Below are positions 56,697 to 64,000 of a DNA stretch of 64,000 nucleotides, one piece after another (within the stretch, counting starts at the first letter, position 1; every line of letters starts with the position of its first letter). Location of the stretch: assembly GCF_001870435.1 (NCBI RefSeq), contig NZ_MDDR01000025.1, forward strand, positions 124,001 through 188,000. Reading direction: 5' to 3'. The notes beneath the pieces were generated by a model that worked only from the letters and a program-made list of their open reading frames with translations, was not told the origin of the DNA and searched no databases. A program made the translations under genes and the position numbers. The DNA is from Pseudomonas costantinii. GTDB taxonomy: Bacteria > Pseudomonadota > Gammaproteobacteria > Pseudomonadales > Pseudomonadaceae.

Positions 56697-56710
56697 AGGT
56701 AGCGCTGTCT
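56697..56710. promoter_or_regulatory. GntR operator 1 (gntR promoter)
   Basis: AGGTAGCGCTGTCT, 34 bp upstream of the gntR start; matches the core GATAGCGCTATC of the other two sites with two changes. Confidence 0.7.
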
Positions 56711-56847
56711 CCAAAAGGCTGCAAATTCTTGAACATTGGGTTGCCTGATCCGGTTCAAATGATTGGAGAGGATGCACGCGTCACTCCATAAAAACGACAA
56801 GACGGCGCGGGAAAAGCCTGTTTTTGCACTAGCCTTACAGCGTGCAA

Positions 56848-56861
56848 AGGTAGCGCTATCT
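56848..56861. promoter_or_regulatory. GntR operator 2 (gntK promoter)
   Basis: AGGTAGCGCTATCT, ending 17 bp before the gntK ATG. Near-perfect palindrome identical in the core to operator 3, so a bound repressor would block gntK transcription or its start site. Confidence 0.75.
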
Positions 56862-56878
56862 GCGTCCTGAGGTGTTTC

Positions 56879-57412
56879 ATGAGTCAACCTGTTACCGCCC
56901 TGGTCATCATGGGTGTTTCCGGCTGTGGCAAGTCCAGTGTCAGCGAGGCCCTGTGCCGCCTGAACGGCGCCACCGCCATTGAAGGCGACAGCTTTCACCC
57001 CGCCGCCAACATCGAAAAAATGAGTGCCGGCCACCCCCTCAACGACGACGACCGTGCCGGTTGGCTCGACATCCTTTGCGATGAACTGCGCCGTGCGCTC
57101 AAGGCCGGCGAGCATCCTGTGCTCACCTGTTCAGCCCTGAAAAAGAAATACCGCGACCACCTGCGCGAAGCCGCGCCGGGCCTGGGGTTTGTGTTTCTGG
57201 AACTGACTCGTGAAGTGGCCGCTGACCGCGTGTCCCATCGCCCCGGCCATTTCATGCCGGCAAGCCTGATCGACAGCCAGTTCGCCACCCTTGAATCGCC
57301 CGTGGGCGAAACGCTGACCCTGGCGCTCAACGCCAGCGAAGACAGCGTCGAGGCGTTGGCCGAGCAAACCAATGCCTGGTGGCTGCAACACGGCTTTGAA
57401 CCTTCCAAGTGA
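56879..57412 (+). CDS. gntK: Gluconokinase
   Basis: Phosphorylates gluconate to 6-phosphogluconate, feeding the Entner-Doudoroff route; 177 aa. P-loop GVSGCGKSSVSEAL, then GDSFHPAANIEKMSAGHPLN (substrate loop) and LTCSALKKKYRDHLR, all typical of the short GntK family. First gene of gntK-gntT, divergent from gntR, with a GntR operator just before its start. Confidence 0.95.
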   Translation: MSQPVTALVIMGVSGCGKSSVSEALCRLNGATAIEGDSFHPAANIEKMSAGHPLNDDDRAGWLDILCDELRRALKAGEHPVLTCSALKKKYRDHLREAAPGLGFVFLELTREVAADRVSHRPGHFMPASLIDSQFATLESPVGETLTLALNASEDSVEALAEQTNAWWLQHGFEPSK

Positions 57413-57426
57413 TTTTTTGCCGGAAA

Positions 57427-57440
57427 AGATAGCGCTATCT
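57427..57440. promoter_or_regulatory. GntR operator 3 (gntT promoter)
   Basis: AGATAGCGCTATCT, a perfect 14-bp palindrome 15 bp after the gntK stop and 57 bp before gntT. It suggests that gntT has a separate repressible promoter. Confidence 0.75.
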
Positions 57441-57466
57441 ACGGCAGGAAATTTAACACCCGCTTT

Positions 57467-57485
57467 AATAACAACAACAAACAGG
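57467..57485 (+). promoter_or_regulatory. CA-motif (Crc/Hfq-type) ahead of gntT
   Basis: AATAACAACAACAAACAGG runs into the gntT ribosome-binding site (CAGGAGAG). Strong AAnAAnAA pattern; expected to mediate catabolite repression of gluconate uptake. Confidence 0.6.
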
Positions 57486-57496
57486 AGAGACCCCCC

Positions 57497-58849
57497 ATGT
57501 TTGGCATGTCCCACGAGTCCTACCTGCTGCTAGATGCAGTGGTCACTATCATCGGGCTGATCTTTTTGATCACCAAGTTCAAGGTTCACCCGTTCATTGC
57601 ACTGATCATCGCGGCCGGCTTTCTAGGCCTGACCTCGGGCATGCCCGTGGACAAGATCATCAAGGCGTTCCAGGACGGCTTCGGCGGGGTGCTCGGCTTT
57701 GTCGGCATCATCCTTGCGCTGGGCACGATGCTCGGCAAGATGATGGCCGAATCCGGCGGCGCCGATCAGATCGCCCAGACCCTGATCCGTGCCTTTGGCA
57801 AGGAAAAGGTCCAGTGGGCCATGATGTTCGCCGCATTCCTGGTGGGTATCCCGCTGTTTTTCGAGATCGGCTTTGTGCTGCTGATTCCGCTGGTGTTCAT
57901 CGTCGCGCGCCGCACCGGCGTGTCGCTGATCAAGATCGGCATCCCGCTGCTCGCCGGCCTGTCGGCGGTGCACGGTTTGGTGCCACCGCACCCGGGCCCG
58001 TTGCTGGCCATCGGCGTGTTTGGCGCGGACATCGGCAAGACCATTCTGTACGGCCTGATTGTCGCATTGCCGACTGCCATCATTGCCGGTCCGATCTTCG
58101 GTACGTTTATCGCCAAGTACATCCCGGGCAACCCGTCCCAGGAACTGGTGGATCAACTGGCCCGTGAACCTGAGTCGAAAGACCTGCCGAGCTTCAGCAT
58201 TACCCTGATCACCGTGCTGCTGCCGGTGTTCCTGATGCTGCTCAAAACCTTCGCTGACGTCGCGCTGCCGGACGGTCACGCCATTCGTAACTGGATGGAC
58301 ATGATCGGTCACCCGATCACCGCGTTGCTGCTGGCCTTGCTGCTGTCGCTGTACACCTTTGGTCATCGCCAAGGCATTCATTCCAAGCAAATCCTCAAAC
58401 TGCTCGACGCCAGCCTTGCGCCGACCGCCGCGATCATCCTGATCATCGGCGCCGGTGGTGGCTTCAAACAGATGCTGGTGACCAGCGGCGTGGGTGACGT
58501 GATCGGCCATATGGCGGTGAACGCGCAGATCAACCCGATCCTGCTGGCGTGGCTGGTGGCGGCGGTGATTCGTGTGGCAACCGGCTCGGCCACTGTGGCG
58601 ACCATCACTGGCGCGGGCATCGTGGTGCCGGTGGTGGGGATGATTCCGGGGGTTAACCGTGAGCTGCTGGTGTTGGCGACGGGGGCGGGTTCGTTGGTGT
58701 TGTCTCACGTCAACGATGCGGGGTTCTGGCTGGTGAAGCAGTACTTCAACATGACTGTGGCTGAGACGTTCAAGACCTGGACGGCGATGGAGACCATTCT
58801 GTCGGTTGTGGCGCTGATCTTTATCATGTTGCTGTCGTTGGTGGTGTAA
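57497..58849 (+). CDS. gntT: Gluconate:H+ symporter (GntP family)
   Basis: Inner-membrane transporter of 450 aa with about 12-14 hydrophobic segments. Family motifs: HPFIALIIAAGFLGLTSGMP, FGGVLGFVGIILALGTMLGK, GLVPPHPGPLLAIGVFGADI and ATGSATVATITGAGIVVPVV. Brings gluconate in for GntK. Preceded by operator 3 and a CA-motif; followed by a family-A repeat. Confidence 0.95.
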   Translation: MFGMSHESYLLLDAVVTIIGLIFLITKFKVHPFIALIIAAGFLGLTSGMPVDKIIKAFQDGFGGVLGFVGIILALGTMLGKMMAESGGADQIAQTLIRAFGKEKVQWAMMFAAFLVGIPLFFEIGFVLLIPLVFIVARRTGVSLIKIGIPLLAGLSAVHGLVPPHPGPLLAIGVFGADIGKTILYGLIVALPTAIIAGPIFGTFIAKYIPGNPSQELVDQLAREPESKDLPSFSITLITVLLPVFLMLLKTFADVALPDGHAIRNWMDMIGHPITALLLALLLSLYTFGHRQGIHSKQILKLLDASLAPTAAIILIIGAGGGFKQMLVTSGVGDVIGHMAVNAQINPILLAWLVAAVIRVATGSATVATITGAGIVVPVVGMIPGVNRELLVLATGAGSLVLSHVNDAGFWLVKQYFNMTVAETFKTWTAMETILSVVALIFIMLLSLVV

Positions 58850-58857
58850 CCCCTGAC

Positions 58858-58966
58858 TAATCGTTCCCACGCTCTGCGTGGGAATGCCTCTTGTGACGCT
58901 CCGCGTCACGCTTTGGGACGCGGAGCGTCCTCGGCTGCATTCCCACGCGGAGCGTGGGAACGATCA
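58858..58966. repeat. Palindromic intergenic repeat, family A (copy 3)
   Basis: ATCGTTCCCACGCTCTGCGT ... GCGTGGGAACGAT with inner GTGACGCTCCGCGTCAC and GGACGCGGAGCGTCC modules, between the convergent gntT and alaC genes. Confidence 0.88.
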
Positions 58967-58979
58967 ACGATCATTTGGA

Positions 58980-60191
58980 TCAGGCTTTGGTGACAAGCCC
59001 ATCCGCTCGGAACATCCCGCGAATCCCGCGCACTGCCTGGCGAATCCGGTCCTGGTTCTCGATCAGCGCAAAGCGCACATGATCATCCCCATACTCACCA
59101 AAGCCGATCCCCGGCGACACACACACCTTCGCCTCCAGCAGCAGCTTCTTGGCAAATTCCAGCGAGCCCATGGCGGCATACGCCTCGGGAATTTTCGCCC
59201 AGACGTACATCGACGCCTTCGGGTTCTCGACCATCCAGCCCAGCTCATGCAGGCCTTTGACTAGCACGTTACGGCGCTGGCGGTACTGCTCGGCAATGTC
59301 CTTCACGCACTGTTGGTCGCCTTCGAGCGCGGCAATCGCCGCCACTTGCAGCGGGGTAAAGGTGCCGTAGTCGTGGTAGCTCTTGATCCGCGCCAGGGCG
59401 TTGACCAGTTCCGGGTTACCCACCATGAAGCCAATACGCCAGCCGGCCATGTTGTAGCTCTTGGACAGGGTGAAAAACTCCACCGCAATGTCCTTGGCAC
59501 CGGGCACCTGCATGATCGACGGGGCTTTCCAGCCGTCGTAGACGATGTCGGCGTAGGCCAGGTCGTGGACCACCAACACGTCGTACTGCTTGGCCAGCGC
59601 AATCACGCGCTCGAAGAAATCCAGCTCCACGCACTGCGCGGTGGGGTTGGACGGAAAACCCAGAATCATCATTTTTGGCTTGGGAATCGAACCCCGAATC
59701 GCCCGTTCCAGCTCGGCGAAGAAGTCTACGCCGGGAATCAACGGCACCGAGCGCACCTGGGCGCCGGCAATTACAGCACCGTAGATGTGAATCGGGTAGC
59801 TCGGGTTCGGAACTAATACGGTATCGCCCTGGTCCAGGGTGGCCAGCATCAAGTGCGCCAGGCCTTCCTTGGAACCGATGGTCACGATGGCTTCCGACTC
59901 GGGGTCGATGTCCACTTCATAGCGGTCTTTGTACCAGCGCGAAATCGCCCGGCGCAGACGCGGAATGCCTTTGGAGGTGGAGTAGCCGTGGGTGTCTTCA
60001 CGCTGAGCGACGGTGACCATTTTTTCCACGATGTGCGGTGGAGTGGCGCCGTCAGGGTTACCCATGCTCAAGTCGATGATGTCTTCGCCGCGCCGACGCG
60101 CAGCCATCTTCAGCTCGGCAGTGATATTGAATACGTAAGGGGGGAGTCGATCTATGCGCGCAAAGCGGCGCGGCGAACCTTGGTCTGCCAT
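58980..60191 (-). CDS. alaC: Alanine aminotransferase AlaC (PLP class I/II)
   Basis: Class I/II aminotransferase of 403 aa making alanine from pyruvate and glutamate. Start [20 protein letters not shown], then [20 protein letters not shown]. The PLP lysine is in [17 protein letters not shown], with [16 protein letters not shown] and [10 protein letters not shown] for cofactor contacts. The AlaC-specific SMGNPDG and [15 protein letters not shown] segments agree. Start at 60191 is the only family-like Met; longer in-frame extensions upstream are not coding-like. Confidence 0.92.
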   Translation of the reverse strand: MADQGSPRRFARIDRLPPYVFNITAELKMAARRRGEDIIDLSMGNPDGATPPHIVEKMVTVAQREDTHGYSTSKGIPRLRRAISRWYKDRYEVDIDPESEAIVTIGSKEGLAHLMLATLDQGDTVLVPNPSYPIHIYGAVIAGAQVRSVPLIPGVDFFAELERAIRGSIPKPKMMILGFPSNPTAQCVELDFFERVIALAKQYDVLVVHDLAYADIVYDGWKAPSIMQVPGAKDIAVEFFTLSKSYNMAGWRIGFMVGNPELVNALARIKSYHDYGTFTPLQVAAIAALEGDQQCVKDIAEQYRQRRNVLVKGLHELGWMVENPKASMYVWAKIPEAYAAMGSLEFAKKLLLEAKVCVSPGIGFGEYGDDHVRFALIENQDRIRQAVRGIRGMFRADGLVTKA

Positions 60192-60386
60192 TGTTGCCTC
60201 GAAGTACGTAAGCGCCCGGAACCGTCCGAGCGACGTCGGCCACTGCGGTGGCCTGCGGAGCAGACAATACGGTTGATGATGGCCCGTTGTCCAGATGCGT
60301 AGGAAAAATTTCTGCGTGGAGTGCAACGCGGATATCCCCCTATACTTGATGCGGGTTTGTTCCCTCATAAGAAGGAGACTGTTCAG

Positions 60387-60869
60387 ATGGATCAGCAGAC
60401 AAAGCAACCGTTGCAGCCACGCATGGAAGCAGGCAAGGCACTGGTCATCGCCGGTGTACAAGGGCGTTATTCGAAGGCCACCATCGGTGATATTCCCAAG
60501 TTGTGGGAGCTGTTCGACACCTGCATCAAGGACATCAAACAGCGCGTCGGTGGGGTGACTTACGGCGTGTGCCATAACCCCAATCACGGCGAATTCGATT
60601 ACATGGCCGGGGTTGAAGTGCCGAGCAAGAGCGATGTGCCGGGCAACTTCGAGTTCATCGAAATTCCGCCGCTCAACTATGCCGTGTTCCCTCATTTCGG
60701 GCCGGTACAGGCGCTTGAGCAGACCTACGAGCGGATCATGTTCGAGTGGCTGCCGCACTCGGGCTATAAGGTGATGGGGTCGGATTTCGAGCGCTACAGC
60801 GCCGATTTTGATGGGCGCAAGGGGACCGGGACCGTGGAAATCTGGTTGCCGGTCGGCGAAAGAGGCTGA
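60387..60869 (+). CDS. GyrI-like/AraC effector-binding-domain protein
   Basis: Small-molecule-binding protein of 160 aa (GyrI-like/SHS2 fold) without a DNA-binding domain. Features: [61 protein letters not shown]. Such proteins bind hydrophobic or drug-like ligands. Start MDQQTKQ follows AAGGAGACTGTTCAG. Lone gene divergent from alaC. Confidence 0.87.
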   Translation: MDQQTKQPLQPRMEAGKALVIAGVQGRYSKATIGDIPKLWELFDTCIKDIKQRVGGVTYGVCHNPNHGEFDYMAGVEVPSKSDVPGNFEFIEIPPLNYAVFPHFGPVQALEQTYERIMFEWLPHSGYKVMGSDFERYSADFDGRKGTGTVEIWLPVGERG

Positions 60870-60878
60870 CCACGACCC

Positions 60879-60907
60879 TGTAGGAGCCGGCAAGCCGGCT
60901 CTACAGG
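60879..60907. repeat. Short REP-type hairpin
   Basis: CTGTAGGAGCCGGC AAG-like centre GCCGGCTCTACAG: arms CTGTAGGAGCCGG / CCGGCTCTACAG. It overlaps the stop codon of the small minus-strand ORF 60901-61047. Confidence 0.8.
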
Positions 60908-61047
60908 TGCTTCAATACAACGTACTTCTGACTCGCTCCGGCATCTCTGGCCAGGTAGTCCTCGTTGAGAAACGGGATTTCCTTGCGCACCGCCCGTTCA
61001 TGGGGGAGGCCGTAGAGGGTTTCGAGTTGTTCGAGGGTTGTCAGCAT
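60901..61047 (-). pseudogene. 48-aa remnant of a flavin-binding (pyridoxamine-phosphate-oxidase-like) gene
   Basis: A textbook ribosome site (AAGGAGGTGGTGAAC) precedes ATG 61047. The product begins MLTTLEQLETLYGLPHERAV and continues KEIPFLNEDYLA, which is the N-terminus I recognise from the pyridoxamine-5'-phosphate-oxidase-like family. The family then continues with an ASPF..AT motif; here it runs instead into [14 protein letters not shown] and a stop inside a REP-type hairpin. I read it as a truncated remnant, though a genuine microprotein is possible. Confidence 0.55.
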
Positions 61048-61067
61048 GTTCACCACCTCCTTATCGT

Positions 61068-61556
61068 TCAAAACACTAACGCCAGTCGGCGCTCATAACC
61101 GATCCGCCCTTTATACGCCTCCCCGCTGTCCACCCACCCGGCCCCCAAATACAACCCCATCGCTGCCACATTGTCCGTATCCACCGACAGCTCCAACCCC
61201 TTGATCTGCGGCCACGCCTGCTTTGCCGCCTCCGGCAGCGCTTGCAAACACGCCTTGCCAAACCCGCGACCCTGTTGCCCGCGATCCACCTGCAACGCAT
61301 GCAAAGTAGCGCTGTGTTCATCGGCCCAATGGGGTAAACACGGCGGGCGTTTGAGCAGAAGAAAGGCGACGGGGATTTCATCGGCGAGCAAGGCAAAGCC
61401 TTTGATACCGGCGGGATTGGGATTGACCAGCAGGCTGTTCAGCGCGCAGTAGATATCGCCGGAGTAAGCCAGTTGCTCGGGATGCACTTGCAGCGTGTCG
61501 AGCCGCTGCTTTTGCACGGGGCTCAGCGTCTCATAGAGGACGAGGCGGGTTTCCAT
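61068..61556 (-). CDS. GNAT-family N-acetyltransferase
   Basis: Predicted acetyltransferase, 162 aa. Motif A is LHALQVDRGQQGRGFGKACL and the C-terminal GLYLGAGWVDSGEAYKGRIG is the GNAT strand-7 region. Substrate unknown. It lies 20 bp upstream of the remnant ORF on the same strand. Confidence 0.85.
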   Translation of the reverse strand: METRLVLYETLSPVQKQRLDTLQVHPEQLAYSGDIYCALNSLLVNPNPAGIKGFALLADEIPVAFLLLKRPPCLPHWADEHSATLHALQVDRGQQGRGFGKACLQALPEAAKQAWPQIKGLELSVDTDNVAAMGLYLGAGWVDSGEAYKGRIGYERRLALVF

Positions 61557-61703
61557 CGGGGGTGCATCCGAAATCCTACAAAGAGGCGTGGATTCTAGCG
61601 GGTTTGCCGGGGACGAAATTATTTTTCAGCGGTGTGTCGATTTACCGAAAGGCCATTCGACTAAGGGTGTCTGTTGTGATTTTCCACCCCAAGGAGTATC
61701 GCT

Positions 61704-62123
61704 ATGAGCACTGCAATCAACACCCTGATCGATCAATGGAAGCAAGCCATACTTGCCCATGATATCGACAAAATTGTCAGCTTTTACGCCGATGATATCG
61801 TCTCGTTCGACGCCGTAACCGCGCTGCAATTCAAGGGCAAGGCCGCCTACCGCGCGCACTGGGACGAATGCATGAAGCATTGCCCCGGCCCAGGTATTTT
61901 TGAGTTCCATGAACTGCGTATTGTCGAGGCACAAGACAGTGCGTTTGCCCACTGGCTGGCCCACTGCGGCGGTGCCGGGCCGGACGGTGTGGTGAAGGCC
62001 TGCTGGATGCGGGTGACCGCCGGTTACCAGCGCTTCAATGGCCAGTGGAAGGTGGTGCATGAGCATTGGTCGGCGCCTTTCGATATGGAAAGCGGCACCG
62101 CTTTGTTTGATCTGGAACCTTGA
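61704..62123 (+). CDS. NTF2-like/SnoaL-family protein (YybH-like)
   Basis: Protein of 139 aa with the cone-shaped NTF2-like fold. WKQAILAHDIDKIVSFYADD, FKGKAAYRAHWDEC and RVTAGYQRFNGQWKVVHEHW are the typical signature of YybH/ketosteroid-isomerase-like proteins. Start at 61704 is preceded by AAGGAG. It opens a cluster with YCII, AHSA1 and an ECF sigma factor. Confidence 0.87.
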   Translation: MSTAINTLIDQWKQAILAHDIDKIVSFYADDIVSFDAVTALQFKGKAAYRAHWDECMKHCPGPGIFEFHELRIVEAQDSAFAHWLAHCGGAGPDGVVKACWMRVTAGYQRFNGQWKVVHEHWSAPFDMESGTALFDLEP

Positions 62124-62165
62124 TCGGCGCGAACTATAGTCAGTAGTCCGAAAACGGAGACTCAC

Positions 62166-62510
62166 ATGAAATACCTCTGCCTGATCTACAGCAACGAACA
62201 GGTGCTGCACACCTCGCCTGACAGCCCCGCAGACCCGGAGTGTTTCGCCTACGCGCAGTCCATTCAAGCCAGCGGTCGGATGCTTGCCGCCGAGCCGCTG
62301 GAGTCGGTGACCACCGCTACCACCGTGCGTATGCGCAATGGCAAGTTGTCGATCACCGACGGGCCGTTTGCCGAAACCAAGGAGCAACTCGCCGGGTTTT
62401 ACCTGATCGACGCGAAGGACTTGAACGAAGCGATCCTGGTAGCTGGCGGCATTCCGGCGGCAAGGGTCGGCAGTGTGGAAGTGCGCCCGGTGCGCGAATT
62501 GAATCTCTGA
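62166..62510 (+). CDS. YCII-related (DGPF) domain protein
   Basis: Cytosolic protein of 114 aa. MKYLCLIYSNEQVLHTSP, then TVRMRNGKLSITDGPFAETK (the DGPF motif) and EQLAGFYLIDAKDLNEAI. DGPF proteins are the hallmark partners of ECF42 sigma factors, which matches the sigma gene at 63018. Exact function unknown. Confidence 0.9.
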   Translation: MKYLCLIYSNEQVLHTSPDSPADPECFAYAQSIQASGRMLAAEPLESVTTATTVRMRNGKLSITDGPFAETKEQLAGFYLIDAKDLNEAILVAGGIPAARVGSVEVRPVRELNL

Positions 62511-62544
62511 CCACTACAACCATAAGACTCAAGAGGTTTACCCC

Positions 62545-63021
62545 ATGACGATGCAGCCTGCCGAATTTGAACTGTCCATCAGCCGCCTGATCGACGCCCC
62601 GCGCAGCCGTGTGTTCCGCGCCTGGACCACGCCTGAGTTGTTGCAACAATGGTGGGGGCCCCACGGCATGACCACCCCTGAGTGCGAAATGAACCTGTGG
62701 GTCGGTGGCCTGTTTCGTACCCTGATGCGCGCGCCGGATGGCACTGAGTACCCCACCCAGGGCGTATTTCTGGAGATCGATGCGCCGAACCGATTGGTGT
62801 TCACCGATGCTTTTACACCCGGCTGGATACCTGCGGGCAAGCCGTTCATGACCGCCGAAGTCACCTTCGAAGACGTCGACGGCAAGACCCGCTACACCGC
62901 CCGCGCCCTGCACTGGAATGCTGAAGACAAGCAGGCCCACGAAGCCATGGGTTTTCATGACGGCTGGGGCCAGAGCCTCGACCGTTTAGTGACGCTGGTG
63001 ACCCAAGGCATGTTCGATTGA
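62545..63021 (+). CDS. SRPBCC/AHSA1-family protein
   Basis: Protein of 158 aa with the START-like AHSA1 domain: ISRLIDAPRSRVFRAWTTPE, LLQQWWGPHGMTTPE, and the last helix MGFHDGWGQSLDRLVTLV. These bind hydrophobic small molecules; true role unknown. Its stop overlaps the sigma-factor start codon. Confidence 0.88.
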   Translation: MTMQPAEFELSISRLIDAPRSRVFRAWTTPELLQQWWGPHGMTTPECEMNLWVGGLFRTLMRAPDGTEYPTQGVFLEIDAPNRLVFTDAFTPGWIPAGKPFMTAEVTFEDVDGKTRYTARALHWNAEDKQAHEAMGFHDGWGQSLDRLVTLVTQGMFD

Positions 63022-64000
63022 CGCCTCAGGTCGAGGCGATTTACCGCAGCGAATCACGGCGCGTGCTGGCGACGTTGATTCGCTTGCTCGGTGATTTCGA
63101 CTTGGCCGAAGAGGCTTTGCACGAGGCGTTTTTCATCGCTGTGCAGCGCTGGCCGCAGGACGGCGTGCCGGATAATCCTCGGGCGTGGCTGGTTTCTACC
63201 GGCCGCTTCAAGGCCATCGATCGCCTGCGCCGTCAGGCGCGTTTTACCCCGTTATTGCAGGAACAGGCCGACGCGCTGGAAGCGGCTGACTGGAGCGACG
63301 AGGACGTGGAAGACGACCGCCTGCGCCTGATTTTCACCTGCTGCCACCCTGCGCTGGCGCCCGATGCACAGGCGGCACTGACCTTGCGTGAGATCTGCGA
63401 CCTCACCACCGAGGAAATCGCCCGGGCCTTTCTCGCTACGCCCACCACCATCGCCCAGCGCATCGTGCGCGCCAAAAGCAAGATTCGTGAGGCCAGGATT
63501 CCCTACCAAGTGCCGTCCCTGGCCGAGTTGCCCGAGCGTCTCGACAGTGTGCTGCGGGTGATTTACCTGGTGTTCAACGAGGGGTATTCGGCGTCCATGG
63601 GCGCGGATCTCACGCGGGAAGACTTGACCCGCGAGGCCATTCGCCTTGGCCGTCTGCTGATGGAGTTGTTGCCGGAGCCTGAAGTGATGGGGTTGCTGGC
63701 GCTGATGTTGCTGCACGAATCCCGCCGAGCGGCGCGCACCTCGGTTGGCGGTGAGTTGGTGCTGTTGGATGAGCAGGACCGTTTGCTGTGGGACGCGTCC
63801 TTAATTGCTGAAGGCTGTGCACTGGTGGAGCAGGCGTTGAGCACGCGGCGCTTTGGACCGTATTGCCTGCAAGCGGCGATTGCGGCGGTACATGCCGAAG
63901 CTCTTGGCGCGGGGGAGACGGACTGGTTGCAGATTGTCGGGCTCTACGATGTGTTGCTTCGAGAAGTTCCGTCGCCGGTGATCGAGTTGAATCGCGCAGT
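63018..64000 (+). CDS. ECF42-type RNA polymerase sigma factor (partial, runs off window)
   Basis: Large ECF sigma factor with a C-terminal extension. The only start is TTG 63018, overlapping the AHSA1 stop (TTGA), then TPQVEAIYRSESRRVLATLI. Region 2 (FDLAEEALHEAFFIAVQRWP, NPRAWLVSTGRFKAIDRLRR) and region 4 (LTLREICDLTTEEIARAFLA, TTIAQRIVRAKSKIREARIP) are clear. The following LRVIYLVFNEGYSAS begins the TPR/DUF6596-type extension seen in ECF42 factors; it is cut by the window end after IELNRAV. No anti-sigma gene is visible. Confidence 0.9.
   Translation, partial: MTPQVEAIYRSESRRVLATLIRLLGDFDLAEEALHEAFFIAVQRWPQDGVPDNPRAWLVSTGRFKAIDRLRRQARFTPLLQEQADALEAADWSDEDVEDDRLRLIFTCCHPALAPDAQAALTLREICDLTTEEIARAFLATPTTIAQRIVRAKSKIREARIPYQVPSLAELPERLDSVLRVIYLVFNEGYSASMGADLTREDLTREAIRLGRLLMELLPEPEVMGLLALMLLHESRRAARTSVGGELVLLDEQDRLLWDASLIAEGCALVEQALSTRRFGPYCLQAAIAAVHAEALGAGETDWLQIVGLYDVLLREVPSPVIELNRA

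Noticed and set aside
60192-60893. N-terminal extension of AlaC to 637 aa
   Set aside because: Runs antisense through the GyrI-like gene; the AlaC family start is at 60191.

Overview
The window looks like chromosomal DNA of a Pseudomonas of the P. fluorescens group. The evidence is the high-GC Pseudomonas codon use, a bifA-sodB-argO-ACT gene-argP block in the order I remember from P. aeruginosa (PA4367 to PA4363), the Entner-Doudoroff/glucose-uptake cluster with hexR, the phaJ-hydrolase-fadD2-fadD1 block, and several families of intergenic palindromes typical of this group. I see no rRNA, tRNA, transposase, CRISPR array or prophage block.

Layout. 0.1-3.0 kb: DUF962 protein, AraC regulator, TrkH potassium uptake. 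3.1-3.8 kb: a 716-bp compound palindrome without a convincing gene. 3.9-12.8 kb: imelysin lipoprotein, BifA c-di-GMP phosphodiesterase, an orphan 87-aa protein, SodB, ArgO exporter with an ACT-domain partner and divergent ArgP, an SDR and a coiled-coil membrane protein. 12.9-25.0 kb: sugar block (AGE-type isomerase, GtsABCD glucose ABC importer, OprB porin, hexose-6-phosphate mutarotase, HexR repressor, zwf-pgl-eda). Porin and ABC importer bring glucose in; Zwf, Pgl and Eda carry most of the Entner-Doudoroff route, with the dehydratase (edd) not in the window. 25.2-32.4 kb: class-V aminotransferase, DUF3820 protein, PhaJ, alpha/beta hydrolase and tandem acyl-CoA ligases FadD2/FadD1. 32.4-36.5 kb: small conserved genes, CsbD, YihY, a second peptide deformylase, an exported methyltransferase-like protein, GNAT and a tiny Lys-rich protein.

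36.5-47.2 kb is the most unusual part. It holds a fatty-acid desaturase with a leaderless PhnD-like protein, then an ECF sigma factor, FecR-type anti-sigma, STN-type TonB-dependent receptor, a betaine-type and a sulfonate-type periplasmic binding protein with no permease or ATPase, an ornithine-cyclodeaminase-family oxidoreductase, and a histidine-ammonia-lyase-like enzyme that lacks the usual Ala-Ser-Gly cofactor triad. Together these suggest sensing, import and breakdown of one unknown amino-acid-derived (possibly quaternary-amine and/or sulfur-containing) compound. A 26-27 bp motif is shared by the upstream regions of the desaturase and the receptor.

47.2-55.2 kb: GST/LysR pair, a soluble double-PAS chemoreceptor, a lone amino-acid binding protein, an MFS/uronate-dehydrogenase-like/GST operon, and a DUF6124 gene whose leader folds into a C4-antisense-RNA-like structure. 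55.6-58.9 kb: gluconate regulon gntR-gntK-gntT with three near-identical operators. 59.0-64.0 kb: AlaC aminotransferase, GyrI-like protein, a short remnant ORF, GNAT, and an NTF2-like/YCII(DGPF)/AHSA1/ECF sigma cluster whose sigma gene runs off the end of the window.

All functional calls rest on reading the translations by eye. No database search was run.
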